Of a stretch of DNA of 64,000 bases, positions 53,806-62,634 are shown in pieces (position 1 is the first letter of the stretch; every line of letters begins with the position of its first letter). The notes beneath the pieces are model-generated. The model did not search any database, was not told where the DNA came from, and saw only the letters and a program-made list of their open reading frames with translations. Made by a program: the position numbers and the translations under genes. The stretch comes from Bacteroidales bacterium (GTDB taxonomy: Bacteria; Bacteroidota; Bacteroidia; Bacteroidales; UBA932): NCBI GenBank assembly GCA_022648685.1, contig JALCMW010000001.1:62001-126000 (forward strand), written 5' to 3'.

Positions 53806-55053
53806 ATGGTAAGAGTAAAACCCTTTGCGGCAATCCGGCCGCCAAAAGCCATAGTCAAAGAAGTGGCGGCGCCTCCATATGATGTCCTGGATTCCGAGGA
53901 AGCGAAAAATATGGCTGACGAGAAATCGCTTCTGCACATCACCAAACCGGAAATAGATTTCGACCCTATTCTTCCGGACCACGACAAACGAGTATATGAC
54001 AAAGCAGTAAGCAATTTCAAAGAATGGCAGGAGAACGGATGGCTAGTTCAGGATAGCAAGCCATGTTACTATATCTATGCCCAGACCATGGGGGAAAGAA
54101 CACAGTACGGTTTCGTTTTGTGTGCCGACACTGAAGATTACGCAGAAGGCAGGATCAAGAAACACGAACTGACGCGCAAAGACAAGGAAGACGACAGGAT
54201 GATCCATGTGAAAATCCAGAATGCCAATATAGAACCGGTCTTTTTTGCGTACAAGGACAACCGGGAATTGAATGCAATAATATGCGAAACGGTCAGCAGG
54301 AATCTTCCGGAATATGATTTCACTGCAGAAGACGGTTTCGGTCACAAATTCTGGATTGTGGACGATGACAAGACAATCGCCCGGATAACTGAAATCTTCA
54401 AGACCGATATCGATTCATTTTATGTCGCCGACGGCCACCATCGCACGGCAGCTGCTGCCCGCGTAGGTGCGGAAAAAAAGGCTGCGAATCCGGATCACAC
54501 AGGAAACGAAGAATATAATTTCTTCATGGCCGTATGCTTTCCGGAAAGCCAGCTTAGGATCATGGATTACAATCGTGTGGTCAAAGACCTTAACGGCCTG
54601 ACTCCGGAACAATTCATAGCGGTTCTTAAAAAAGATTTCAATGTAAGGGAAATATCCGGAACTGGTCCTTACAGACCTACTGCCCTTCATAATTTCTCTA
54701 TGTACCTGGAAGGAAAATGGTATTCGCTGGACGCGTTGCAGGGAAGATACGACGACAAAGATCCGATAGGCGTACTTGACGTAACCGTTCTTTCAAATCT
54801 CGTCCTGGACAAAATTCTCGGAATAAAAGATCTGAGGACCGACAAGCGGATAGATTTTGTCGGGGGCATACGCGGCCTTCAAGAATTGTCAAGAAGGGTT
54901 GACAACGGTGAAATGGAAGTCGCCTTCGCCATGTATCCCGTCTCAATGAAACAATTGATAGATATAGCAGACAGCGGCAAGATCATGCCTCCTAAGACAA
55001 CATGGTTCGAACCCAAGCTACGCTCGGGTCTTGCGATACACAAACTTCAATAA
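53806..55053 (+). CDS. DUF1015 family protein of the serine operon
   Basis: A 415-residue cytoplasmic protein. It starts VKPFAAIRPP and shows AAPPYDVLDSEEAK, YYIYAQTMGERTQYGFVL, FYVADGHHRTAAAARVG and FAMYPVSMKQLIDIADSG, the conserved blocks of DUF1015. The DGHHR motif resembles a nucleotide or phosphate site. The gene regularly follows serC-serA in Bacteroidota and some clostridia. Reported relatives suggest a serine kinase-like (SbnI/SerK) fold, so a link to serine metabolism is plausible; not proven here. It converges on the lipoprotein gene with a 13-base gap. Confidence 0.88.
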   Translation: MVRVKPFAAIRPPKAIVKEVAAPPYDVLDSEEAKNMADEKSLLHITKPEIDFDPILPDHDKRVYDKAVSNFKEWQENGWLVQDSKPCYYIYAQTMGERTQYGFVLCADTEDYAEGRIKKHELTRKDKEDDRMIHVKIQNANIEPVFFAYKDNRELNAIICETVSRNLPEYDFTAEDGFGHKFWIVDDDKTIARITEIFKTDIDSFYVADGHHRTAAAARVGAEKKAANPDHTGNEEYNFFMAVCFPESQLRIMDYNRVVKDLNGLTPEQFIAVLKKDFNVREISGTGPYRPTALHNFSMYLEGKWYSLDALQGRYDDKDPIGVLDVTVLSNLVLDKILGIKDLRTDKRIDFVGGIRGLQELSRRVDNGEMEVAFAMYPVSMKQLIDIADSGKIMPPKTTWFEPKLRSGLAIHKLQ

Positions 55054-55066
55054 TTTGTAAAAGCGG

Positions 55067-56335
55067 CTATTCCGTCCAATTGTAAAGCAGGGAATAACTC
55101 AACCGGTGGAGTTCGGAACCCTTATGGTAACTTTTGTAGAAATTGATATAATATACTCCGTTCACACAGAACAGGCTCTCGGACTCCATTGAATTTTTCA
55201 CGGTAATTGTGCGGACATAATTCCCGTTCCAGTCATACACAACAAGGATATTGTCCTTTGTACCACTCATTGGAAAATATATATAGTTGTCATCGCTGCC
55301 CATTCCCTGGGCGGTATATCCGGTATTATCCGTACGTGTAAATGAGCGTAATATATTGAAATCGGTATCCGCAATCCAAAGGGTTTTGCCCCCCTGGCTT
55401 ACAGCATACTCTTTCTTGCCTGCATTATAAGTAATGGCACCGCTTCCTTTGGGAATGTTAACATTCCCGATAACCGTCATTGAGGAAGCGTCTACCATGG
55501 TGAGAATCGTGCCTTCGGTTTGTCCGTGGGCTATGACGATTCTGCCGTTATCGTTGTCAAAAGTCATATCATTGCAGTGTCCGGCACTGAATCTTTCCGT
55601 TCTGCCTACAAGTTTGAATCCGTCAAGTTTGTACTTGTACACTATGGCTTCGGCATCATCGGAAGTCCTGTTTATTATGTATGCATATGTTCCATCCGAA
55701 CAAGCACCCTGGCTTATATTTATGTCTCCTTCCGCGGGACAGGAACCGGTCAATAAAGTGCTGATCGTAAATGAATAGCCGCTTTTGATCATCGAAGCCA
55801 TAGTCATATCCTGTTTAGTCATATCGACATGATCATCGCCGGAAGTCATTTTCAGGAAGCCGGTTCCGGTATTCAGGGCATTTTTCAGGATATTGGTCTC
55901 AAAATAATACAGGCCCAATGCCGTGAAAGAGTCCGTGGTCCCCGTTATCACGACTTTCCTGTCGGTTATGCAGACTGCAAAACCGTCATCCCCTACAGAA
56001 GACAAAACACCGGCGGACTGCGGACGCGAAGTTTTTCCGACAAGTATTTCATAATCCGAGGCGGCCTTTGAATCCGGAATGACAGGCAAAGTCAATCCCG
56101 TCAGGCTTTTTATTGCATTCGATAAGGCATGGGCATCCGAATAGCACTCGGAAGAACCGTATGGATAGACGATGTTACAGGAAGATTTACCGCCTGTTAT
56201 CAGATTCAATGTAGTTCCGTCATACGAAGATCCTCCGGAAGATTCGTTTTTTTCTTTGGAACACGAAATAGATACAAAACAGCAACCGATCAGGAATAAG
56301 GTTGAAATAAAGACAAAACTTAATATGCGCTTCAT
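55067..56335 (-). CDS. Lipoprotein with glucuronidase-N-like domain and beta-propeller region
   Basis: A 422-residue lipoprotein. The start at 56335 gives MKRILSFVFISTLFLIG and a signal ending VSISCSKEKNE; the longer open frame to 56503 is unlikely to be translated. Residues 40-140 resemble the non-catalytic alpha/beta domain at the front of alpha-glucuronidase and related secreted hydrolases (YEILVGKTSRPQS, then FAVCITDRKVVITGTTDSF). The rest has repeated four-strand units of a YncE/propeller type (RIVIAHGQTEGTILTMVDAS, EYAVSQGGKTLWIADTDF). No catalytic residues are evident; carbohydrate or peptidoglycan binding is possible. The tail-to-tail neighbour is the DUF1015 gene. Confidence 0.75.
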   Translation of the reverse strand: MKRILSFVFISTLFLIGCCFVSISCSKEKNESSGGSSYDGTTLNLITGGKSSCNIVYPYGSSECYSDAHALSNAIKSLTGLTLPVIPDSKAASDYEILVGKTSRPQSAGVLSSVGDDGFAVCITDRKVVITGTTDSFTALGLYYFETNILKNALNTGTGFLKMTSGDDHVDMTKQDMTMASMIKSGYSFTISTLLTGSCPAEGDINISQGACSDGTYAYIINRTSDDAEAIVYKYKLDGFKLVGRTERFSAGHCNDMTFDNDNGRIVIAHGQTEGTILTMVDASSMTVIGNVNIPKGSGAITYNAGKKEYAVSQGGKTLWIADTDFNILRSFTRTDNTGYTAQGMGSDDNYIYFPMSGTKDNILVVYDWNGNYVRTITVKNSMESESLFCVNGVYYINFYKSYHKGSELHRLSYSLLYNWTE

Positions 56336-56562
56336 ATATAACAAGGCTATTACTACTTTTTCTTTGTAAAGATAATCAATAAAACCTATATGAAAGAAAA
56401 TAAAAGATACAATATAAAAATAAGAAAGAAACGCACATAAGAAAATCCCATTTAAAAATTCCGGTTCCTTTGGATACGGGAAGACGACAATCTTCCAAAA
56501 CAAAGAAACCGGAAATATTATTTAAGATCCTGTTACGGATACGACAGCTACCTGTCAATGGG
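56336..56562. other. Intergenic region without recognised gene
   Basis: The 227 bases between the lipoprotein start and the ROK kinase stop are AT-rich. A weak -7-like TATCTTTA on the minus strand (56374-56367) could serve the lipoprotein gene. The open frame that runs through here on the minus strand has no family resemblance. No RNA structure was recognised. Confidence 0.4.
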
Positions 56563-57522
56563 TTACAGTTCCCAAGCCAAAGCCGAAGCACCTAGTATTG
56601 CGGCGTCCGATTCCTTTAGCTGGGAATATACCAATCTTACCTTATTCCTCCAAAGAGGCAACACGTTCGCATTCATGGCCTTTTCAATTGGTTCGGTAAG
56701 AAATTCCTTTGCCCTTGCCAATCCGCCGAACAATACTATCGCTTCAGGAGAACTGAATTCGATGAAGTCCGCGAATTTTTCACCGAGAATCCTCCCTGTG
56801 AATTCGAATATCTTTATTGCAAGATTGTCCCCTTCTTTCGCAGCATCATATACATCCTTGGAAGTAACCGTGTCGAGATTTCTGAGAAGAGAAGGTTCAT
56901 CGGTCATTTCAAGCCATTCACGTGCTGTACGGGCAACGCCTACGGCAGAAGCATAAGTTTCCAGACAACCTGTCTTGCCGCAATTGCAAAGACGTCCGTT
57001 ATGCCGGACGGCACAAGTATGCCCCAATTCGCCGGCAAATCCGTCATGCCCGTAAACCATTTCGCCATTTATTACTATTCCGCTGCCTACTCCGGTCCCG
57101 AGGGTTATCATTATGAAATTTTTCATCCCCCTGGCTGCACCGTAAGTCATTTCACCCATTGCAGCGGCATTGGCATCGTTAGTAAGCGCTACCGGGAGTC
57201 CGTTCATGGCCTCAGAAAGAGACTTGGCGAAATGAATCGTTTTCGTGCCTCCCCATGTAAGGTTGACGGCGTTTTCGATATCACCCGTATAATAATTGCC
57301 ATTAGGTGCCCCTACACCTATACCGCGAACGCTTTCCTGCATTCCGGAATCTGCGATGATTTTGTTCAGGGCTTCGGCAAGGGACCTTACAAAAGGTTCG
57401 CTGTCTGTAAATGAATCGGAACGTATGATAGTCTGGGCAAGGACATTGCCTCTTGCATCCACTACTCCGCATTTTGTAGTCTGTCCGCCTACATCAATTC
57501 CTATTACTACTTTTTCTTCCAT
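56563..57522 (-). CDS. ROK-family sugar kinase (glucokinase-like)
   Basis: A 319-residue ROK kinase. The phosphate loop is IGIDVGGQTTKCGVVD, the sugar site is LTNDANAAAMGEM, ATP binding is ITLGTGVGSGIVING, and the zinc site is CNCGKTGCLETYAS, preceded by the ligand His in ELGHTCAV. It phosphorylates a hexose, probably glucose, in the cytoplasm. Its ATG shares a base with the stop of the MFS gene (TAATG), so the two are a coupled uptake/phosphorylation unit. Confidence 0.92.
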   Translation of the reverse strand: MEEKVVIGIDVGGQTTKCGVVDARGNVLAQTIIRSDSFTDSEPFVRSLAEALNKIIADSGMQESVRGIGVGAPNGNYYTGDIENAVNLTWGGTKTIHFAKSLSEAMNGLPVALTNDANAAAMGEMTYGAARGMKNFIMITLGTGVGSGIVINGEMVYGHDGFAGELGHTCAVRHNGRLCNCGKTGCLETYASAVGVARTAREWLEMTDEPSLLRNLDTVTSKDVYDAAKEGDNLAIKIFEFTGRILGEKFADFIEFSSPEAIVLFGGLARAKEFLTEPIEKAMNANVLPLWRNKVRLVYSQLKESDAAILGASALAWEL

Positions 57523-58814
57523 TATTTTTCAACTTTTTTAATCACTTTGGAACCGAAAAGAGCATACCATAACATGTATGCCACACAAAGGGCTGTAACG
57601 ATATAGCTTGCTATATAACCGGCATTGTCTGCCACGGCACCCTGTACAACAGGAAGGACTCCGCCTCCGAACACCATCATCATGAACAGGCCCGATGCTA
57701 TCGATGTGTACCTGCCAAGGCCTTCTACAGACAGATTGAATATGGAACCCCACATTACCGAAGTGCATAATCCGCAAAGAACGAAGAACATGACGCCGAC
57801 AGGAATCTCGGCCATGGTGAACTTGAGCTGTGAAGTGACGGCAGGGAAACGGACAGAAAAATCATTGCCCAGAATCATGCCAGCTATCAGGAAAACGATT
57901 GCCACGGACGTAACCGTAATCATCATGGTACGGCTGGAAACTTTCCCTCCAACGACTCCGCCTATAAGCCTTCCCACAAACATAAGCAGCCAGTACATTC
58001 CGACGACCGACCCCGCAACAGCAGCGCTGATTCCTATGGCTTCCGATGTCATGTAAAGATTGGCTATGCTTGGAATGCTGACTTCAACACCCACATAAAT
58101 GAATATCGCAATTATACCCAAAAGAAAATGCCTGAAAGAAAGAGCTCCCTTGACGGATGCAAGTGTACTTTCGCTTTTCTCCCCTGCAGCCTCGGCAGCC
58201 TTTGCAGCTTCAAGTTCGGGTTCCGGAATACGGGAAAACAAAATAATGAAAAATGCAAGGGCAAAAATACCCATAGCTATGTAGAGAGCCGGATTTGCAT
58301 CCGTAATCATCGTATTCGAAGTAACATCACCGATAAGATATCCGACGAAGACAGGTACGATAGTAGCACTCAGGGAATTCAGGGACCCTCCATACTGGAT
58401 GAGCTGATTGCCTCTGTTTCCGCCACCGCCCAATGTATTGAGCATGGGATTTACAACGGTATTGAGAATACACATTGAAAATCCGGATATGAATGCTCCG
58501 AGAAGATATACTGCAAAACTTGCCGCAACTCCTGAAAGAAAAGTGATTCCCACTCCGATAAAACCGATAGCCACGGCTATGAGGGCTGTGACTTTATATC
58601 CTTTTTTCTTCAGAATGAATCCCGCAGGGAGACCCATAAAAAGATATGCTATGAAATTGGCCAGATTACCTAGCTGTGACATAGCATTAGAAGCGTGGAA
58701 CTGGGACTTCACGATTATTCCGAAAGGATTCTGAAGACCTGTCACGAAAGAAATCATGGCAAACAGGAAAAACATTATCACTATTGCCAGGATATTACTT
58801 TTTTTCTTTTCCAT
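57522..58814 (-). CDS. MFS sugar:H+ symporter of the FucP/glucose-galactose type
   Basis: A 430-residue, twelve-helix major facilitator. The start IVIMFFLFAMISFVTGLQNP, the helix with FIAYLFMGLPAGFILKKKGY and the central LNTLGGGGNRGNQLIQYGG are FucP-family features. Substrate is probably glucose, given the coupled ROK kinase. It is transcribed just after the DUF6377 regulator gene, from a predicted promoter at 58846. Confidence 0.92.
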   Translation of the reverse strand: MEKKKSNILAIVIMFFLFAMISFVTGLQNPFGIIVKSQFHASNAMSQLGNLANFIAYLFMGLPAGFILKKKGYKVTALIAVAIGFIGVGITFLSGVAASFAVYLLGAFISGFSMCILNTVVNPMLNTLGGGGNRGNQLIQYGGSLNSLSATIVPVFVGYLIGDVTSNTMITDANPALYIAMGIFALAFFIILFSRIPEPELEAAKAAEAAGEKSESTLASVKGALSFRHFLLGIIAIFIYVGVEVSIPSIANLYMTSEAIGISAAVAGSVVGMYWLLMFVGRLIGGVVGGKVSSRTMMITVTSVAIVFLIAGMILGNDFSVRFPAVTSQLKFTMAEIPVGVMFFVLCGLCTSVMWGSIFNLSVEGLGRYTSIASGLFMMMVFGGGVLPVVQGAVADNAGYIASYIVTALCVAYMLWYALFGSKVIKKVEK

Positions 58815-58845
58815 TTTTTAGTGTTGTTATAATTAAATAGTCGTA

Positions 58846-58853
58846 CAAATGTA
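58846..58853 (-). promoter_or_regulatory. Predicted -7 box of the MFS-ROK pair
   Basis: TACATTTG on the minus strand, 31 bases before the MFS ATG. No CAA (TTG) at the expected -33 position. Confidence 0.45.
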
Positions 58854-58923
58854 ATCTTGACATAAAAAGTCTGGCTAAGATAAGAAAATCCCGTCTAAAA
58901 GACACCATATATATTAAAGTTTT

Positions 58924-60501
58924 TTAATCTATTGCCTTGACATCATTTTCGAATTTATCCCTATCCCCTTTTGACCGGTTCTTTATCTTGGCCCTGTAAT
59001 TATATATGGTGTTGGCAGAATAATGCAAAAGGGAAGCTATTTTGCTCGAATCGGTGATTCCAAGCTTGATCAAAGCGAAAATCCTGAGCTCGGGTGTAAG
59101 TATCTCCCCGTTTTTAGGCGCAACGGACTCCCCGTCCGCCAAAAGGCCGTTGAATTTCTCGACAAAATTCGGGTAAAGGTTTATGAAAGTCTTGTCGAAC
59201 ATTTCATAAAAGCGCCTTATATCATCATCAATGGAAGGCAAGGCTTCTATTTCATCTACCAGATACTTATCATTACCCCTCCGCAAATATTTGAGGACAT
59301 GATTTTTGTATTGCCTCGTGGTATTTATGTTCTCGGATAATATGCCGAGGAACAAAGCTATGTACTCCTGCTTTACCTTATTTGCTTCCTGGAACTGGGA
59401 ATTTAGAGCTTTCAATTTCAAATTGGTCCGTTCCAGGACTTTCTTGCGGTTGTATATATTTGCGAACATAAAGGCCAGAAGGACAAGCATGAGAGTCAGA
59501 ATAAAGAAAAACGCATGCATCACATTGTCCTGCTTCCGTGATTTCAATTCATAAGCTTTTTCTATCCTCGGAAAGAATTGGGATATCTGCCACGGCCGCA
59601 ATTTACCGTTAAAGAAAAGGGCATCCTGCATGCAATTGTCAGCGGCATAACGGAAAGCACGGTCTATATCGCCGTTTTCGAACAAGACTTTGGCTATGTC
59701 ATTCAGCGCTGCATAATCTTTCGTGGCGCACAATACATCGGCTATGGCAGATCTTGCAAGCCATTCGAGCCGTTTTCCCGATTGGTCCCTGCCTGTGAAA
59801 TACAGGGAATAGAAATAACAGGCCTTGGCATAATCATGGGAATTCCCCGTGGAAATATTTATCATTTCTTTTGCATATCCCCTGGCGGTATTAATATCAT
59901 TGGAGGATTCGGCGGCCTCCCTTTTCAGATTGAGCCAGTCGAAGGAAAGTGAATCTGTCATGGCCAACAAAGAATCCCTGTACATATCCCTGTCTGAAAG
60001 CTTTTCGTTGTAAATGGAGCCGTTGCTGGCATAAGCCATAAGTTCCCCCGACAAAGCATGCCAATCTTCAAAATAATGTTTCTTCAACGAAGGAGGTATC
60101 GTTATGGTGGAATACCTGTGAAGGATCTCAGATGCCTCTATATGATAACCGGACATCGCGTACTCCTCCGCAAGGCAAAGATCCGTTTCGGCTTTTTTAT
60201 ATAAATCGCCAGCCTTCCTGGCAATTGTTTCGTTTGCAAAAAGATATTTTGTCGTGGAATCCATGCTGTATGACATATATTCTTCCGCAAGCCTTTTGTT
60301 CAGCTTATAGATCTGGTCGGGATCCTTCTGATCGGAAAGTACCCTTTTGAGAACCGTCATCCTGTCTTTGAAATAAGATTCGTAAGTGTTTTTCAACTTC
60401 AAAGTCTCGTCCAGCTTTATTATCACAGGATCCGGTTTCTGCCGGCATCCGGACAGGACGATCACAAAAAACAACAGAAAGAGATTCGCAGATTTTCTCA
60501 T
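58924..60501 (-). CDS. DUF6377 membrane-anchored transcriptional regulator (SusR type)
   Basis: A 525-residue regulator. The start at 60501 (MRKSANLFLLFFVIVLSGC) gives a signal with a lipobox-like end. Residues 30-310 are helical, TPR-like, and would lie in the periplasm. A membrane helix (MHAFFFILTLMLVLLAFMFA) is followed by a coiled coil, the DUF6377 region and a C-terminal LuxR-like helix-turn-helix (LTPELRIFALIKLGI, then SKIASLLHYSANTIYNYRAK). This matches SusR, which controls starch utilisation in Bacteroides thetaiotaomicron by sensing a sugar outside. Here it lies beside SusE-like and GH30 genes, whose locus it probably controls. Confidence 0.9.
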   Translation of the reverse strand: MRKSANLFLLFFVIVLSGCRQKPDPVIIKLDETLKLKNTYESYFKDRMTVLKRVLSDQKDPDQIYKLNKRLAEEYMSYSMDSTTKYLFANETIARKAGDLYKKAETDLCLAEEYAMSGYHIEASEILHRYSTITIPPSLKKHYFEDWHALSGELMAYASNGSIYNEKLSDRDMYRDSLLAMTDSLSFDWLNLKREAAESSNDINTARGYAKEMINISTGNSHDYAKACYFYSLYFTGRDQSGKRLEWLARSAIADVLCATKDYAALNDIAKVLFENGDIDRAFRYAADNCMQDALFFNGKLRPWQISQFFPRIEKAYELKSRKQDNVMHAFFFILTLMLVLLAFMFANIYNRKKVLERTNLKLKALNSQFQEANKVKQEYIALFLGILSENINTTRQYKNHVLKYLRRGNDKYLVDEIEALPSIDDDIRRFYEMFDKTFINLYPNFVEKFNGLLADGESVAPKNGEILTPELRIFALIKLGITDSSKIASLLHYSANTIYNYRAKIKNRSKGDRDKFENDVKAID

Positions 60502-60520
60502 TTCAGACAGATTTACCTTG

Positions 60521-60553
60521 CAAATATATATAAAAAAAGAAGAGGGAGGCCAA
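60521..60553 (-). promoter_or_regulatory. Predicted promoter of the DUF6377 regulator
   Basis: Minus strand: TATATTTG at 60528-60521, exact; a TTG lies at 60553-60551, 22 bases away. It sits in the T tract of the preceding terminator. Confidence 0.5.
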
Positions 60554-60568
60554 GATTCAAGGCCTCCC
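60531..60568 (-). terminator. Terminator after the SusE-like gene
   Basis: Arms GGGAGGCC (60544-60551) and GGCCTCCC (60561-60568) with a 9-base loop, followed on the minus strand by TCTTCTTTTTTTATAT. It lies 25 bases past the stop codon at 60594. Confidence 0.85.
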
Positions 60569-60593
60569 CCATTCATAAGCCGGATAAAAAAGT

Positions 60594-62612
60594 CTATTTC
60601 TTAACGAGATCGATCACTTCGACTCCGGTGGAAGCTGTCTTGGAAAGATCTACTGTAAGGACATAAACTGCTCCCTTCTCAAGAGGCTTAGTCTCTGCAT
60701 CCTTGAGTTCTATGTTATAAGAATCAGACATTGAGAAATACTCGGCGGCAAGATTTGTCAGGCTGACGGTTGTGGCGGATCCGAGAATCTTTCCGCATTC
60801 ATTGCCCCAGCCGTCCTGGCCGAAATATTTGGCGGATATATAATCATATCTGATACGACCGCCCAACGTAGTCCCATCGGTTTCTGCCACTGCAGTTCCC
60901 GTGAACCGGAACACCATAGGTTCGACTTCAGCCATACAGAATGCAGCCCCCTCGGTAAATCCGATCTGCTTTGTCATCACTGGATCAGCAACACCCCAGC
61001 CCATCAGCCAAAGGGCACCATCGTTTATTTTGGCTTCCGTTCCGGAGCTCGTCAGCCGCCTGAATTCGACATATCCCAGATCCAGATAAAGATCAATTGC
61101 GAATTTGCCGCTTACGGCATTGAATTTTATAGAACTGCCGTCCAGATACAGGTAATCGGGATCAAGATACCATGTTGAGAGATCGGAGATTCCGGTCACT
61201 GTTATCGTGCCGTCTTTAGTGAGATCTACAGACGGAATCTGATAATGTGTTGCAGAAAGTCTGCTTGCCTGCAAACCGTTGACTTTTATATCAAGAGTCT
61301 TGACAGGAATGGCCACCTGTTCTATCTTGAGAGTGGCGGCGGAAGGCCCGTTGGTAACATCTATGGTGAACTGGTACGACTTGCCCACTTCCAGGGAGAC
61401 GTCCTCACCGGCTTGCTCTACATTGCCGGAAGACGTGACCTGGAAAAGTCCGGTCAGGTCGTTGACGGAAGAATAGGAATCGAATTCCCCGCCCCAGCCT
61501 TTCTGATAGAAGAATTTGATTGAATAGCCCGTCCTTGTTATCGAAGAGCCTGCGGTAAGTGTCAATTGATATACTTTGGAAGATATTTGGGAAAGGCAAT
61601 ATGCTCCGTCATTGGTATCCCATGACGGGCCGATTGAAGGCTTTCCGAAACCTGAACCGATAACCCATATGGCACCGGTACCGTTATCCTGGAGAGAAGC
61701 AGGAGTGTCGGAATCACTCATGGCCTCCACCTTGATGAATTTGGCGGAGAAATCGGCCGTAAGTTTGTACAAGCCGTCTACAGCTTTGAAAGTAACGGTA
61801 TTATCATCGTTGAGAGTAAAGAAATCATAATCCAGATCCCAATTCTCTATATTGGAAATACCGGAAAAATCGATTTCAGATCCCTGCAGAAGGTTTATGG
61901 TTTCGGTAGTCGAAGACTCGTTAAGCGAAGATGTGATTTTGCCGAAAGGTTCCGCTACAAGTGTGAGAAGGTTGACGGATATCTTGTATGTACCGGCCTT
62001 GACGGCATTGAACGGAATATCTTTAGGGGAGCCGGCCTTTATCGCAGAACCGTCCCAACCCAAAGAAATCACATGTCCGGCATCATCTATTGCAGACGTC
62101 GTTATGATTCCGGGGGCGATTGCCGGAAAACTTGCCGTAACGGCATATTGGTAATCAGCCGTTTTGTCCATCCTGTAAGAAGTCCCGTTCACCGTAAGCG
62201 TGAGGTAATCGCTATTCGGTCTGGATATATTCACATCAACGCTTTTCTCAGTTTTGCCCAATCCGGTATTCTGCCCGGTAAATACAAGCGTAGCCGTACC
62301 GTCAGGAATATCAGCATAAAGAGGAACACTTATGGCACCTTCATAAGTGCCGTTTTCCTTGGTTCTGATGGTGACATCGCTCACATCGGTTTCGTCAAAC
62401 ATAAGTTTGGCTTTTAATGTAGAAAGCGGGAAATCGTCGGTAAGACTCACGGAGAATCTAACCGAATCGCCCATGAATGCGGATTGGTCGCACGATACTA
62501 TATTCATTTCCGGTCCGACATCCGTAAATTTCACTTTCATGCCGTCATCTTGACAGGCGGCGAATGACAGCACGGCCGCAGCCAGTGCCGATATCGTTAT
62601 TAATCTGTTCAT
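60594..62612 (-). CDS. SusE-like outer-membrane glycan-binding lipoprotein with duplicated module
   Basis: A 672-residue surface lipoprotein (signal ending LSFAAC). N-terminal Ig-like domains lead to two related modules at about 245-432 and 445-672. The first has ISNIENWDLDYDFFTL, GAIWVIGSGFGKPS and FFYQKGWGGEFD; the second has ISDLSTWYLDPDYLYL, GALWLMGWGVADPV and FGQDGWGNECG. This is the layout of DUF5125/DUF5121-type SusE/F proteins that hold glycan at the cell surface. It follows GH30 on the same transcript and is closed by a strong terminator. Confidence 0.88.
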   Translation of the reverse strand: MNRLITISALAAAVLSFAACQDDGMKVKFTDVGPEMNIVSCDQSAFMGDSVRFSVSLTDDFPLSTLKAKLMFDETDVSDVTIRTKENGTYEGAISVPLYADIPDGTATLVFTGQNTGLGKTEKSVDVNISRPNSDYLTLTVNGTSYRMDKTADYQYAVTASFPAIAPGIITTSAIDDAGHVISLGWDGSAIKAGSPKDIPFNAVKAGTYKISVNLLTLVAEPFGKITSSLNESSTTETINLLQGSEIDFSGISNIENWDLDYDFFTLNDDNTVTFKAVDGLYKLTADFSAKFIKVEAMSDSDTPASLQDNGTGAIWVIGSGFGKPSIGPSWDTNDGAYCLSQISSKVYQLTLTAGSSITRTGYSIKFFYQKGWGGEFDSYSSVNDLTGLFQVTSSGNVEQAGEDVSLEVGKSYQFTIDVTNGPSAATLKIEQVAIPVKTLDIKVNGLQASRLSATHYQIPSVDLTKDGTITVTGISDLSTWYLDPDYLYLDGSSIKFNAVSGKFAIDLYLDLGYVEFRRLTSSGTEAKINDGALWLMGWGVADPVMTKQIGFTEGAAFCMAEVEPMVFRFTGTAVAETDGTTLGGRIRYDYISAKYFGQDGWGNECGKILGSATTVSLTNLAAEYFSMSDSYNIELKDAETKPLEKGAVYVLTVDLSKTASTGVEVIDLVKK

Positions 62613-62634
62613 ATACTTGTGTTATTAATATCTT

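Noticed and set aside
56336..56503. N-terminal extension of the lipoprotein gene
   Set aside because: It would place about 56 residues before a good signal peptide, destroying export.
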